NCBI RefSeq assembly: GCF_013074385.2
Contig: NZ_JABEYA020000001.1
Location: 744,001-808,000, forward strand
Origin: Vibrio ostreicida
Lineage (GTDB): Bacteria; Pseudomonadota; Gammaproteobacteria; Enterobacterales; Vibrionaceae
Direction of reading: 5' to 3'
DNA: 64,000 nucleotides
Numbering within the stretch: position 1 is the first letter of the stretch; each line of letters opens with the position of its first letter. The notes under the pieces were generated by a model. It did not search any database, had not been told where the DNA came from, and worked only from the letters and a program-made list of their open reading frames with translations. Positions 1 to 8,365 of this stretch are shown here, in pieces. The position numbers were made by a program, and so were the translations under genes.

Positions 1-10
1 TTAATTGAGC

Positions 11-1624
11 CTATTTTTTATGCGACAGCGTAAATTGATCGATGAGTGATTCAAGATAGTCTGAAAGTTGTTCAAGATTTAAACTGATATCACGTGTTGC
101 CGCAGCCGATTGAGAGGTATCGTCAGCGTGTTGGGTGATGATTTTGACCTTGGTCTGAACCTGTTGGCTAATGTGTGTGGTATTGTTGGTTTGATCCTGA
201 ATGTTGTGAGCATGATGCAACGCTTGCTGCATTTCGGACATAACCTTGGCCATTTCGACCGACAGCGCTTCTGCCTGATCAGAGCGACGATGGGCTGTTT
301 GGCAAACCGTATCGACTGAGTTCAGTGATGTTTCACTGTCTTGCTGAAACTGGCCGATAATGGTTGCAATGCTGCTGGTCGCATCCGCTGTGCGGCTGGC
401 AAGCTGACGCACTTCGTCAGCGACGACAGCAAAACCTCGACCTTGTTCGCCAGCCCGAGCTGCTTCGATAGCAGCATTCAGTGCCAGCAAATTCGTTTGG
501 TCGGCAATACCCCGAATAACCGCAAGGATGCTCGATACTTCGGTGGTTTGTGCATTTAGCTCGACAATATTACGTTTTACTTGTTCTATATCCGTCACGA
601 GAGTTTTAATCTCTGTGCTCGTGTCGTGTGCCGTTTTGGCACTTTTCTGTGCAACGGTGGTTGTGTGTTTTATCAAGTTGGAGGCTTCGTCTGTCGCTTG
701 CTTGACGTCGAGTTGACGTAACTGCATTTGCTCCATATTGATTTGCACATCCGACGTTTCGTTTTGCTGGTTGTGTGCCGCTTGGTCGGTGACTTGAGCG
801 ACTGTCGTGAGTTCAGCCGCAGAGCGGGAAAGATGTTGAGCGGTGCGCTGTACCTTCTCTATGCTGACGCTGACCGTGTCCATAAAAGAGTTAATGGCCA
901 TCGCCAGTTGACCTATCTCATCATGATTGTTGAAGGGGAGACGTTGTGCCAGATCTTTACTTTCACTGACACTTTGCATGTAGTGAGAGGTTTTGAGAAT
1001 GGGTCTAACAATGAATTTCCTGATCAAGACGAGGGTGACGATAAAGCCGATCAAGCCGAATGCAGCCATGATAGTGACGGCGATCATTGTACGTTGGTTG
1101 ATCATACTATTGATGTGAGACAAGTTGTATTCAAGCCGGATTGCGCCAAGGACTTCACCTTCTGGTGTCATATGGCAGGCAACACAATTGGTTCCGCGGT
1201 AGTTTTGACTCGCTTTCATCGGCAAGGCGACCACCAATCCGTTGCCCCAGTCGGCAGAGATTGGCTCAATCACCAGTTCACCGTTGAGTGCTCGTTGATC
1301 GATCTCATCTGCTGGCGCCTGATTGAGCTGACCAGCACCATATAGGGCGCTTACGGCGTCTGCACGTAACACTTTGACCTGTTCTATTCCGTCTTGCGCC
1401 AATGCTTTTTGACGCAAGGTTTCTTTTTGCGCCATGGTGCCAGTAAGCATCATCATATTTAAGCTGTCGAAGTAATTACTTGCTTTGTCATGAAGTTGTT
1501 CGCTGAGCACCGAGTTCATTAACTCTCTTTGTTGCCAGTATTGGTACCCTGTCGATGAGGCAAGAACGAGGGAAAATACGGTAACGAGGGTCACTAATAG
1601 TTTGGTCGTAATGGTTGAGCGCAT
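11..1624 (-). CDS. Methyl-accepting chemotaxis protein with periplasmic haem-c (CxxCH) sensor
   Basis: Inner-membrane chemoreceptor that would signal to CheA/CheW. From the chosen start (537 aa): TM1 about residues 9-27, a periplasmic sensor to about 179, TM2 about 180-201, HAMP about 203-256, then a long cytoplasmic coiled coil whose conserved hairpin tip ([20 protein letters not shown]) lies around 369-408. The sensor contains CVACH at residues 147-151 close to its end, a c-type haem attachment motif, so redox or a haem ligand could be the signal; the region resembles Tll0287/DUF3365-like sensors, which is an inference. There is no C-terminal NWETF-type CheR tether. An upstream in-frame TTG at 1630 exists; I prefer the ATG at 1624, though neither has a clear ribosome binding site. 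Single gene; its neighbour to the left is outside the window. Confidence 0.93.
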   Translation of the reverse strand: MRSTITTKLLVTLVTVFSLVLASSTGYQYWQQRELMNSVLSEQLHDKASNYFDSLNMMMLTGTMAQKETLRQKALAQDGIEQVKVLRADAVSALYGAGQLNQAPADEIDQRALNGELVIEPISADWGNGLVVALPMKASQNYRGTNCVACHMTPEGEVLGAIRLEYNLSHINSMINQRTMIAVTIMAAFGLIGFIVTLVLIRKFIVRPILKTSHYMQSVSESKDLAQRLPFNNHDEIGQLAMAINSFMDTVSVSIEKVQRTAQHLSRSAAELTTVAQVTDQAAHNQQNETSDVQINMEQMQLRQLDVKQATDEASNLIKHTTTVAQKSAKTAHDTSTEIKTLVTDIEQVKRNIVELNAQTTEVSSILAVIRGIADQTNLLALNAAIEAARAGEQGRGFAVVADEVRQLASRTADATSSIATIIGQFQQDSETSLNSVDTVCQTAHRRSDQAEALSVEMAKVMSEMQQALHHAHNIQDQTNNTTHISQQVQTKVKIITQHADDTSQSAAATRDISLNLEQLSDYLESLIDQFTLSHKK

Positions 1625-2132
1625 GGGCAAGTACTTAATTTATAGAATTGAAATTGGCGGAAAACATAATGACGAATATGCACCATCACTCAATAGGGCT
1701 GTGCCGTTATTGTGACCTTGTACTCTGTGTGGTTATTGAATTGTGATGCAGGCCGTTGCCTTTCACTGGTCGACAGTCGATCGGTGATAACTTTTTCAGC
1801 GACGGGTTATCGCCTCACTGACGATCGCTTTTGTCAAACAACATGGGTCGAATCACGGGTGGCCACCTTGGTTTTAACGAAGGTCATTCAAAGATAACTG
1901 CAGGGCTTCTCAAATCCAGCGAATAAGCATGAAAATCATAAGGTATTTCTGGTTAATTATTGGCTTAGTGTCGCTTTGCTGGCGTTTGTTGTACGCTTTG
2001 AGGTAGCAAGCAACCCGCTATTCGTTGCCATTGCGGCATGAATTTCCACAACGCGCTTGCAATGATGGGGTGAAAGTTATTAAATTGGCGCCGAGATTCG
2101 AAAAAGCACCGAGATACTTGCCGATGAGGGCA

Positions 2133-2188
2133 ATGCACGTATCGTGCATAGGTGCATAGGGCCACTCCAAAGAGTGGTCTTTTTTTTT
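2133..2188 (+). promoter_or_regulatory. Hairpin pair in the queD leader (possible attenuator)
   Basis: A 7-bp hairpin, ATGCACG-TAT-CGTGCAT (2133-2149), is followed by a second copy of TGCATAGG and then by an intrinsic terminator (2162-2188). The 5' arm ATGCAC could pair with either of the two GTGCAT copies. The terminator ends only 33 nt before the queD ATG, so any promoter farther upstream would be read through it. It may equally just end an older transcription unit. I cannot match it to a known preQ1 riboswitch class. Confidence 0.35.
2162..2188 (+). terminator. Intrinsic terminator upstream of queD
   Basis: Stem CCACTC / GAGTGG with a CAAA loop, followed by TC and nine T residues. Confidence 0.7.
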
Positions 2189-2221
2189 CAGAATACCTTT
2201 TGACACTACGGATAAATTGAA

Positions 2222-2593
2222 ATGAACACTCAAAAAGTTGAACTGTACAAAGAGTTTATGTTTGAAGCTGCACACCATTTGCCACACGTGCCTGAAGGGC
2301 ACAAGTGTGGACGTTTGCATGGCCACTCTTTTTTAGTTCGTCTTTACGTTGAAGGCGAGGTTGATCCCCATACTGGCTGGTTAATCGATTTTTCAGAGAT
2401 TAAAGCGGCGTTTAAGCCCATCTATGATCAGCTTGACCATTATTACCTTAATGATATCGAAGGTCTTGAAAATCCAACCAGTGAAGTGCTGGCGAAATGG
2501 ATTTGGAATAAATTGAAGCCGGCATTACCGTTATTGAGCAAGGTTGAAATTCGAGAAACCTGCACGGCGGGATGTATTTACAAGGGTGAATAA
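2222..2593 (+). CDS. queD: 6-carboxy-5,6,7,8-tetrahydropterin synthase QueD
   Basis: Makes 6-carboxytetrahydropterin from dihydroneopterin triphosphate, the first committed step after GTP cyclohydrolase I in queuosine synthesis; cytoplasmic. The 123-aa protein is close to E. coli QueD over its whole length (blocks [50 protein letters not shown]). Zinc ligands are His18, His33 and His35; the catalytic set is Cys29 with Asp72-His73. The family's usual length is 118-125 aa. It starts at ATG with a weak GGATAA upstream and ends in its own terminator, so it seems to be transcribed alone, possibly under control of the hairpins just upstream. I see nothing missing. Confidence 0.97.
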   Translation: MNTQKVELYKEFMFEAAHHLPHVPEGHKCGRLHGHSFLVRLYVEGEVDPHTGWLIDFSEIKAAFKPIYDQLDHYYLNDIEGLENPTSEVLAKWIWNKLKPALPLLSKVEIRETCTAGCIYKGE

Positions 2594-2609
2594 TTGGGTT
2601 AGTGGTTGA

Positions 2610-2636
2610 AAGCGGAGCGTAAAGCTTCGCTTTTTT
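2610..2636 (+). terminator. queD terminator
   Basis: Stem AAGCGGAG / CTTCGCTT (one G-T pair), 7-nt loop, then six T residues, starting 17 nt after the queD stop. Confidence 0.85.
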
Positions 2637-3045
2637 GATGTGGCTCACTTGGTTGGTTTCATTTGTTCGGCAAATTATTACGCTGGACGATTGCAATCCG
2701 CTTATCAATGATTAAGATGGTGGGCCTCTTCGTGTTGAAGAGCGAATAGCATAGGATTGGCTATTACTCAGGAAACGGATCGTTTCGCATTATCGGACAC
2801 TCACATGATTGTTAAAATAACGACGCCTATTATTGAGCCTACAGAAGGCTCGCCACACGCTGCTCTATTGTCACTCATCTTTGCCAAAGCGCGCGCTTTT
2901 TTTTCCTTTTCTATCCCCTCTTTCGGTTGCGCTTTTCTGTTTAAGGTCCGCTATTCGTATTGCTTTTGATTGTTTGCCATCGCGCTTTTTATGCGCACTT
3001 ACCTTCTCTTTATCAAAATTTTAAATTAAAACAGATACGAAAAAT
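2637..3045. other. 409-nt gap upstream of the aromatic permease
   Basis: No gene seen. It must hold the permease promoter. I searched by eye for TyrR boxes (TGTAAA-N6-TTTACA) and found none good enough to report. Two short inverted repeats occur (AATAGC/GCTATT near 2744-2764 and GAGCCT/AGGCTC near 2837-2853), neither followed by a T run. The right half is pyrimidine-rich on the plus strand. Confidence 0.4.
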
Positions 3046-4200
3046 ATGAATACGAAACTTCTCGGTAGCTCCCTGATTATCTCCGGCACTGCGTTAGGCG
3101 GTGGTATGCTTGCAATTCCTATGGTTCTGGCACAGTTTGGCCTGTGGTATGGCACCATGTTAATGTTATTTATTTGCTTTGGCACTACGTATGCGGCTTT
3201 GCTGTTGTTAGAAGCCACCCTGAAATCAGGCGGTGGTTTGGGGTTGAATTCGATTGCCCGACAGACCTTAGGCCCGATTGGCCAGCTCATAACTAACGTG
3301 CTTCTCTATGCATTACTGATTTGCCTTTTGATGGCGTATATTGTCGGGGCGGCGGAACTTGTTGTTAAGCTGAGTGGGGCGATGGGGCTTTCTTTGACAC
3401 CCATGCAGGCGCAAATCGGTTTCACCGTCATTGCAGGTGCGGTGATTGCCTGTGGAACGGGGGTCATTGATAAACTTAATCGCAGCCTGTTTTTTGTTAT
3501 GCTCGGCAGTTTAGCGGTGAGTCTAGCTCTTTTGGCACAAAACGTTAGCCTATCGAATATCACAGGAGCGATCAATACTGACCAACTCGCTTTGATCAAA
3601 ACCAGCGCCGTGCTATTCACCAGTTTTGGTTTTATGGTCGTGATCCCGTCTTTGGTGACTTACAACAAGGAAGCCAGTGATCGTCAATTACGTAATATGG
3701 TCTTACTGGGCTCAGGCATTCCTCTTGTTTGTTATCTATGTTGGCTGTTTGCTGTGGTTGCTAACCTTAAGCCAGAACAACTGGGCGGCTTTTCCGATGT
3801 TGCCGAACTGGTCGCGGTGTTTGAATCTCACTCACCTTGGATTGGTTCTGTTCTTTCAGTGTTTACCGGATTGGCGTTGCTAACTTCGTTTTTTGGTGTG
3901 GCTATGTCGCTGTATCACCAGAATCAGGATATGTTAGGACAAAACCGTATCATTACCTATTTTGTGACCTTTATTCTGCCATTGGGTGGAGCAATACTCG
4001 CGGCCAATCAATTCCTTTCTTTGCTCAAGTATGCTGGTATCATCCTTGTCTTTTTGGCTGTGTTTGTTCCATTGGCTATGGTTGCTTGCCTTCGTTTAAA
4101 GGCGATTGAAGCGAGACGTTACAGTGCAGAGGGGGGAGGCCTAATGCTAGCCTTTACCTTGCTGTTCGGTCTGTTTTTGTTGGCCTCCCAGTTGGTTTAA
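3046..4200 (+). CDS. tyrP: Aromatic amino-acid permease (TyrP/Mtr type, HAAAP family)
   Basis: Proton-driven uptake of tyrosine (or tryptophan) across the inner membrane. 384 aa with about 11 hydrophobic segments. The N-terminal signature SGTALGGGMLAIP (about 12-24) is typical of the hydroxy/aromatic amino acid permease family, and the central TSFGF block plus the late TSFFGVA block match TyrP and Mtr. Length is close to E. coli TyrP (403). TyrP rather than Mtr is a guess from overall likeness; the substrate cannot be settled from sequence. It stands alone between its own promoter region and a bidirectional terminator. tyrR lies 10 kb downstream, and tyrP is a TyrR target in enterics, but I see no clear TyrR box here. 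Confidence 0.85.
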   Translation: MNTKLLGSSLIISGTALGGGMLAIPMVLAQFGLWYGTMLMLFICFGTTYAALLLLEATLKSGGGLGLNSIARQTLGPIGQLITNVLLYALLICLLMAYIVGAAELVVKLSGAMGLSLTPMQAQIGFTVIAGAVIACGTGVIDKLNRSLFFVMLGSLAVSLALLAQNVSLSNITGAINTDQLALIKTSAVLFTSFGFMVVIPSLVTYNKEASDRQLRNMVLLGSGIPLVCYLCWLFAVVANLKPEQLGGFSDVAELVAVFESHSPWIGSVLSVFTGLALLTSFFGVAMSLYHQNQDMLGQNRIITYFVTFILPLGGAILAANQFLSLLKYAGIILVFLAVFVPLAMVACLRLKAIEARRYSAEGGGLMLAFTLLFGLFLLASQLV

Positions 4201-4296
4201 TCATGTAGCCTGAGGGGTTATGATCTGGGGTTAGATTGACTCCGGATTTTTATGTCTCTCGGAAGTCATGTTAACCCTCGCTGTTTTGGGGGAATA

Positions 4297-4334
4297 AAAA
4301 CGCCCCAAGTCAATGAGATTTGGGGCGTTTTATT
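4297..4334. terminator. Bidirectional terminator between tyrP and sdaA
   Basis: Twelve-bp stem AAAACGCCCCAA / TTGGGGCGTTTT around an 11-nt loop. The A-rich 5' side and T-rich 3' side let it work for both convergent genes. Confidence 0.9.
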
Positions 4335-4376
4335 AATGTATCCTTGGTTCAGTTTTTGCCAGATAGATCGCGAGTC

Positions 4377-5738
4377 TTAGCAGATTACTTTCACCGCGAG
4401 GCCACCCTGTGACGTCTCACGGTATTTGGCATTCATATCTTTACCCGTTTCAAGCATGGTTTCGATGACCTTATCCAGAGAGACGGTGGGAGCCGAAGAG
4501 CGACGAAGCGCCATACGAGAGGCGTTAATCGATTTAACTGCCGCGATGCCGTTACGTTCGATACAAGGGACTTGTACTTGTCCCGCGACTGGATCGCACG
4601 TTAACCCTAGGTTGTGTTCCATGGCGATTTCTGCGGCCATACAAACTTGTTCCGGACTGCCACCCATCAGCTCAGCAAGGCCAGCGGCTGCCATAGAACA
4701 GGCAACCCCAACTTCGCCTTGACACCCGACTTCTGCGCCAGAAATGGAGGCGTTACGTTTGTAGAGACCACCAATCGCGCCTGACGCTGCAAAATAACGC
4801 AGGTAATCTTTCTCAGTGACACTTTGAATAAATTTGTCGTAGTAAGCCAAGACCGCGGGAATAATGCCACACGCGCCATTTGTGGGGGCTGTGACCACTC
4901 GTCCACCTGCTGCGTTTTCTTCATTTACGGCAAAAGCAAACATGTTGACCCAATCAACGACTGTCATAGGATCATTTGTGGTTTTTTCCGATGTGATAAG
5001 TTGTTGACGCAGAGCTGCTGCACGGCGCGGAACACGCAGCGGACCCGGCAGAATGCCTTCGGTATTCATTCCTCGATCCATACATTCACGCATTGTTTTC
5101 CATATGTTAGCAAAGTAGGTTCGAGATTCTTCTTCCGAGTGAAGTGCGGCTTGATTCTTCATGACGAGATTACTGATGGACAACCCGTGCTCTGTGCATT
5201 GATTCATCAGCTCTTCTGCGGTCGTAAATTCGTAAGGCGTTTTGATTGGGTTTTCTTTCTCTTTGCCGAAGTTCTCTTCGTCAACAATGAAACCACCGCC
5301 AATGGAATAATAGGTTTTAGAGTACACGGTTTGTTCATCAATCCACGCGTGGATTTTCATCCCATTTTCGTGCAGTTCTAGGTTGGTTGTATGAAAATTC
5401 ATACCGCCTTCTTTTGGGAACGATACTGTGTGACAGTGCATGCCAACAGGGAGGCGTTCCGTTTCCTCTACGCGTGCAATAAAGCTCGGAATAGAGTCGA
5501 TATCTACTTTCTCTGGGGTGTTTCCAGCAAGCCCCATAATTATCGCGATATCCGTGTGGTGACCTTTCCCTGTCAGTGATAATGATCCATATACGTCGAC
5601 GGTGATTTTAGTGATGTCACGCAATTTTCCCATTGAGCGCAAATCATCAATAAATTCTTTACCCGCCTTCATTGGGCCTACCGTGTGGGAACTGGAAGGA
5701 CCAACGCCGACTTTAAAGATATCAAAAACACTAATCAT
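4377..5738 (-). CDS. sdaA: L-serine dehydratase (iron-sulfur, single chain)
   Basis: Deaminates L-serine to pyruvate and ammonia with a [4Fe-4S] cluster; cytoplasmic. 453 aa, the usual length for the fused beta-alpha form. Signature [10 protein letters not shown] near residue 13; cluster cysteines Cys339, Cys381 (in TCDPVAG) and Cys392 (in VPCIERNG). The last residue of the protein is Cys453, fitting the known 'tail-in-mouth' structure in which a C-terminal cysteine fills the fourth iron site until serine displaces it. Good ribosome binding site GAGGAAA. It lies downstream of the serine transporter sdaC on the same strand, separated by 247 nt holding a gene remnant and a hairpin, so the two may be only partly co-transcribed. 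Confidence 0.97.
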   Translation of the reverse strand: MISVFDIFKVGVGPSSSHTVGPMKAGKEFIDDLRSMGKLRDITKITVDVYGSLSLTGKGHHTDIAIIMGLAGNTPEKVDIDSIPSFIARVEETERLPVGMHCHTVSFPKEGGMNFHTTNLELHENGMKIHAWIDEQTVYSKTYYSIGGGFIVDEENFGKEKENPIKTPYEFTTAEELMNQCTEHGLSISNLVMKNQAALHSEEESRTYFANIWKTMRECMDRGMNTEGILPGPLRVPRRAAALRQQLITSEKTTNDPMTVVDWVNMFAFAVNEENAAGGRVVTAPTNGACGIIPAVLAYYDKFIQSVTEKDYLRYFAASGAIGGLYKRNASISGAEVGCQGEVGVACSMAAAGLAELMGGSPEQVCMAAEIAMEHNLGLTCDPVAGQVQVPCIERNGIAAVKSINASRMALRRSSAPTVSLDKVIETMLETGKDMNAKYRETSQGGLAVKVIC

Positions 5739-5758
5739 ATCGATTTCCTCAGAACAAA

Positions 5759-5779
5759 GCCTCCCAAATAGCGGGAGGC
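5759..5779 (-). terminator. Hairpin just upstream of sdaA (weak terminator or attenuator)
   Basis: Stem GCCTCCC / GGGAGGC with a 7-nt loop, 20 nt before the sdaA start. On the minus strand it is followed by TTTGTT, a poor T run, so it may end part of the sdaC message or shape the sdaA leader. Confidence 0.5.
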
Positions 5780-5829
5780 TTATTATTATCGTTATATTTT
5801 TGCTTCAATTGCTCAATATATTGAGCAGA

Positions 5830-5966
5830 TTAAAGAGCGCCGTAGACTACAGAACTAATGGCCGCAAGACCACAGATAGTTGTTAAAATCTGCACGGGCG
5901 CTGATGTTTTGTACTTGACTTGCATTGGCACGTTTACCATGTCCAATACAGGCATAGGAAAAGGAT
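5830..5966 (-). pseudogene. 3' remnant of a second sdaC-like transporter gene
   Basis: The minus strand of this segment encodes a C-terminal tail (VKYKTSAPVQILTTICGLAA, then SSVVYGAL and a stop) that closely resembles the tail of the intact sdaC next door (KYKTSVPVQIFTILCGLAAISSVVYAF). The DNA aligns to about 6030-6155 with an offset of 189 nt; roughly three quarters of bases match by eye. The likeness ends near 5966, about 20 nt before the sdaC stop, and one base is missing around GGCATA(AT)GAAAAGG compared with sdaC. The divergence and different C-terminal end suggest an old tandem paralogue lost by deletion rather than a fresh duplication. It has no start and cannot be functional. Confidence 0.8.
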
Positions 5967-5985
5967 GGCAAAATCGATGTCCTAA

Positions 5986-7281
5986 TTACAACGCGTCAAG
6001 CTGTGATAACAATGATTGCCAAGGAAAAGCGTAAACAACAGAGCTTATCGCAGCAAGACCACAAAGAATGGTGAAAATCTGTACGGGCACTGATGTTTTG
6101 TACTTCGCCATCGCCGGCACTTTGATCATGGCCAATACCGGCATAATGAAAAGGATAGCTGCGATCATAGGCGCACCGATCGTTTCAATCATGCTCAGAA
6201 TGCTTGGGTTAAAGATGGCGACAACCCACGTTGTGATAACAATAAATATCAAAGAAAATTGATTATAGAAGCGTGCAGGAACGTTTGGTGTCTTTGAACT
6301 TGGTTTGATCAGGCTAACGAGACCTTCATGGGCACCTAGGAAATGACCAAAATAGCTGGATGTGATGGCAGCAAACGCAACCAATGGGCCAAGGAATGAA
6401 ATTAACGGAGAGTCATGAATATTGGCTAGATAAGACAACACGGAAATATTTTGTTCTTTTGCCATGGCGAGTTCTGCCGGTGATAAAGACAAAACGACAG
6501 AAAAAACAAAGAACATCACAAAGCCCATTAACATGGTCGATGCACCACCAGTGATGGCGTCTGTTTTCTTTACCGCATCGTCGCCATAGACTCGACGTTG
6601 TTCTTTCGAGAACTGAGAAATGATCGGGCTGTGGTTGAACGAGAAGACAATGATAGGAATGGACAGCCATACCACACTAGGCAAAGTCGACCAGTCGGGG
6701 GCTACTTCTATCATTGAGCTGTTCCAACTTGGGATCAGGTAAACCGATAGAGCGAGGAGAATAACCACTAAAGGGTAGACCATTGCGGAAGTGACTTTGA
6801 GCATTAATTCTTTACCAAACACGACACCAGCTGTCATGGCGGCAATCAATGCGCCGGAAAGTAGCCAGCGTGGAATGGGCTCCATGCCCACTTGATTGAC
6901 AAGAAAGGAATCAACAGTATTCGTGATACCAACACCGTAGATCAACACAATGGGATAGATGGCGAAGAAGTAGGCAAAAGTTATAAGGTTTGCGCCAGCG
7001 ATACCAAAATGTTCTTCAACGGTGTCAGTAATGTCAGCTTCAGGGTTCTTGGCCGACAGGACGAAACGCGCGAGTGATTTATGAGCGAACCAAGTCATCG
7101 GTGCGGCGATTAGTGCAAGGATAACTAATGGCCAAAAACCACCAGCGCCAGCTTTAATTGGTAGGAATAGGACACCAGCCCCAACCGCAGTACCAAATAA
7201 AGAGAGGCACCAAGTGAAGTCTCTGTAATTTAACTTACTAGACGATTGTGCGGGAATTTCCGCAGTTTTTGTAGTATTCAT
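5986..7281 (-). CDS. sdaC: Serine transporter (SdaC family)
   Basis: Proton-coupled serine importer of the hydroxy/aromatic amino acid permease family. 431 aa with about 11 membrane segments; N-terminal signature FGTAVGAGVLFLPI and GGFWPLVIL are characteristic of SdaC, as is the conserved SFNHSPIIS around residue 215. It feeds L-serine to SdaA encoded directly downstream. Start ATG with GAG about 10 nt upstream. The upstream 296 nt to nudL should contain the promoter; I see no named operator there. Threonine or another hydroxy amino acid is a possible substrate, but the sdaA neighbour favours serine. Confidence 0.93.
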   Translation of the reverse strand: MNTTKTAEIPAQSSSKLNYRDFTWCLSLFGTAVGAGVLFLPIKAGAGGFWPLVILALIAAPMTWFAHKSLARFVLSAKNPEADITDTVEEHFGIAGANLITFAYFFAIYPIVLIYGVGITNTVDSFLVNQVGMEPIPRWLLSGALIAAMTAGVVFGKELMLKVTSAMVYPLVVILLALSVYLIPSWNSSMIEVAPDWSTLPSVVWLSIPIIVFSFNHSPIISQFSKEQRRVYGDDAVKKTDAITGGASTMLMGFVMFFVFSVVLSLSPAELAMAKEQNISVLSYLANIHDSPLISFLGPLVAFAAITSSYFGHFLGAHEGLVSLIKPSSKTPNVPARFYNQFSLIFIVITTWVVAIFNPSILSMIETIGAPMIAAILFIMPVLAMIKVPAMAKYKTSVPVQIFTILCGLAAISSVVYAFPWQSLLSQLDAL

Positions 7282-7577
7282 TTTGTTATACTCATTTTAG
7301 GAACAGGAAATAAGTCAGGTGCAATTTTGCATAATTTCTTTGCAAGAAAAGTAGATCTAAGTCATGGTTTGATAGACGGCACAGTATGATATGCCAAAAA
7401 CAGTGTTTTGTTCACTAAAATGACGTGCTAGTAACGAATTATACTAGCGTTTTACATTAGTAAAATTCATCTTGTTACCAGAGTGTTTGGTGTGTGTCTT
7501 AATAAGGTTTTCGTTTTATTTACGACTTGTATCTCGACTGTTTCTAAGTGGTGCTTGTTGTAAAGATTATGTTTAAA

Positions 7578-8180
7578 TCAATGCATGATGTGTTTTTGCA
7601 TCGCATAAATGATTTGTGCGGTCATGCCCCAGATAAAGTGTTTTTGATAGGACAGACCAAAGATTTGGTGACTCAGGTTGTTGATTTGAAAACGTTGGCT
7701 GTGCAATTGGTGTTGATCAAAAATAATGCGGGCGGGTATTTCAAAAATTTCATCCACTTCGTTGCTATCTATTTGCGGGTGGTAATCCGGTGAGATAAAA
7801 GCGAGAAAAGGTGTCACGGTAAACTGACTGATCGTGGTGAGTTCAGGCATCTGTCCAAAGATAGAAATTTTTTCACGTTCAATACCAATTTCTTCATAGG
7901 TTTCACGCAGAGCCGTATCTGAGAGGTCGAGATCATCAGACTCATGTTTGCCACCAGGGAAACTGATTTGGCCAGGGTGGTGCCTGAGATGTTTTGCCCG
8001 TTTGGTAAAAATGATAGATAAGCCTTGCTCTCTTTCTACAAAGCCAATTAAGACTGAAGCTTTACGCAATGAATGTTGGTTAAGGTGGGCGACACGTTTG
8101 AGGGCTTCGTGATCGTAATCGACAGTCAACTGCAATTGAAACTTTTGAATAAGGCGGCTTTTGTTGAGTTGAGAAGGCAC
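7578..8180 (-). CDS. nudL: Nudix CoA pyrophosphatase NudL (YeaB)
   Basis: Hydrolyses coenzyme A and its derivatives to 3',5'-ADP and 4'-phosphopantetheine in the cytoplasm. The Nudix box runs from GGKHESDD through RETYEEIGI, preceded by the UPF0035-specific block TKRAKHLRHHPGQISFPGG, which marks the CoA-pyrophosphatase subgroup. I start at GTG 8180 (200 aa) because GGAG sits 5 nt upstream on that strand; a longer frame from another GTG at 8237 has no ribosome binding site. It lies beside pabB on the same strand, as in enteric genomes (pabB-nudL), but with a 185-nt gap. Confidence 0.93.
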   Translation of the reverse strand: MPSQLNKSRLIQKFQLQLTVDYDHEALKRVAHLNQHSLRKASVLIGFVEREQGLSIIFTKRAKHLRHHPGQISFPGGKHESDDLDLSDTALRETYEEIGIEREKISIFGQMPELTTISQFTVTPFLAFISPDYHPQIDSNEVDEIFEIPARIIFDQHQLHSQRFQINNLSHQIFGLSYQKHFIWGMTAQIIYAMQKHIMH

Positions 8181-8365
8181 ATTTACTCCATACGATAATT
8201 GGTTACCTAATGGTGGGCTCAAAGAAAATGATACCACTTAAGCATAGCCTAATGTATTTGTTTTCGGTATCGAAAAGCAGAGATTTGTCTGTGTTCTATG
8301 CCTGAATGAAGGCGCGGCATCTGCGCTTTGCACTTGCTGCACGCCCTCACGGTTACAGGTCTTAA

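Larger units (their letters stand above)
1625..2221. other. 597-nt gap between the chemoreceptor and queD
   Basis: No convincing gene. On the plus strand a 25-codon frame at 1929-2006 starts MKIIRYFWLIIGLVSL and is followed, across stops and frame changes, by fragments such as FHNALA and NWRRD (about 2044-2097). This vaguely recalls the DUF454/YbaN family and could be a decayed gene, but the match is weak. The last 90 nt contain two hairpins, described separately. The chemoreceptor promoter should lie in the left part. Confidence 0.4.

Noticed and set aside
728..1345. 205-codon plus-strand frame inside the chemoreceptor
   Set aside because: Antisense shadow of a well-supported gene with TM, HAMP and signalling domains in the other frame.
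1712..1897. 61-codon plus-strand frame upstream of queD
   Set aside because: No ribosome binding site, no family likeness, and an amino-acid composition not like a gene.
2881..2912. Possible terminator AAGCGCGCGCTTTTTTTT
   Set aside because: The self-complementary AAGCGCGCGCTT leaves no room for a hairpin loop.
2757..3024. Overlapping short plus-strand frames before tyrP
   Set aside because: Rich in Phe/Leu/Ser because of the pyrimidine-rich DNA; no ribosome binding site; likely leader of tyrP.
2709..3045. TyrR boxes before tyrP
   Set aside because: I searched by eye and found only poor matches, lacking the required G and C spacing.
4824..5381. 185-codon plus-strand frame inside sdaA
   Set aside because: Antisense shadow; sdaA is intact with all cluster cysteines.
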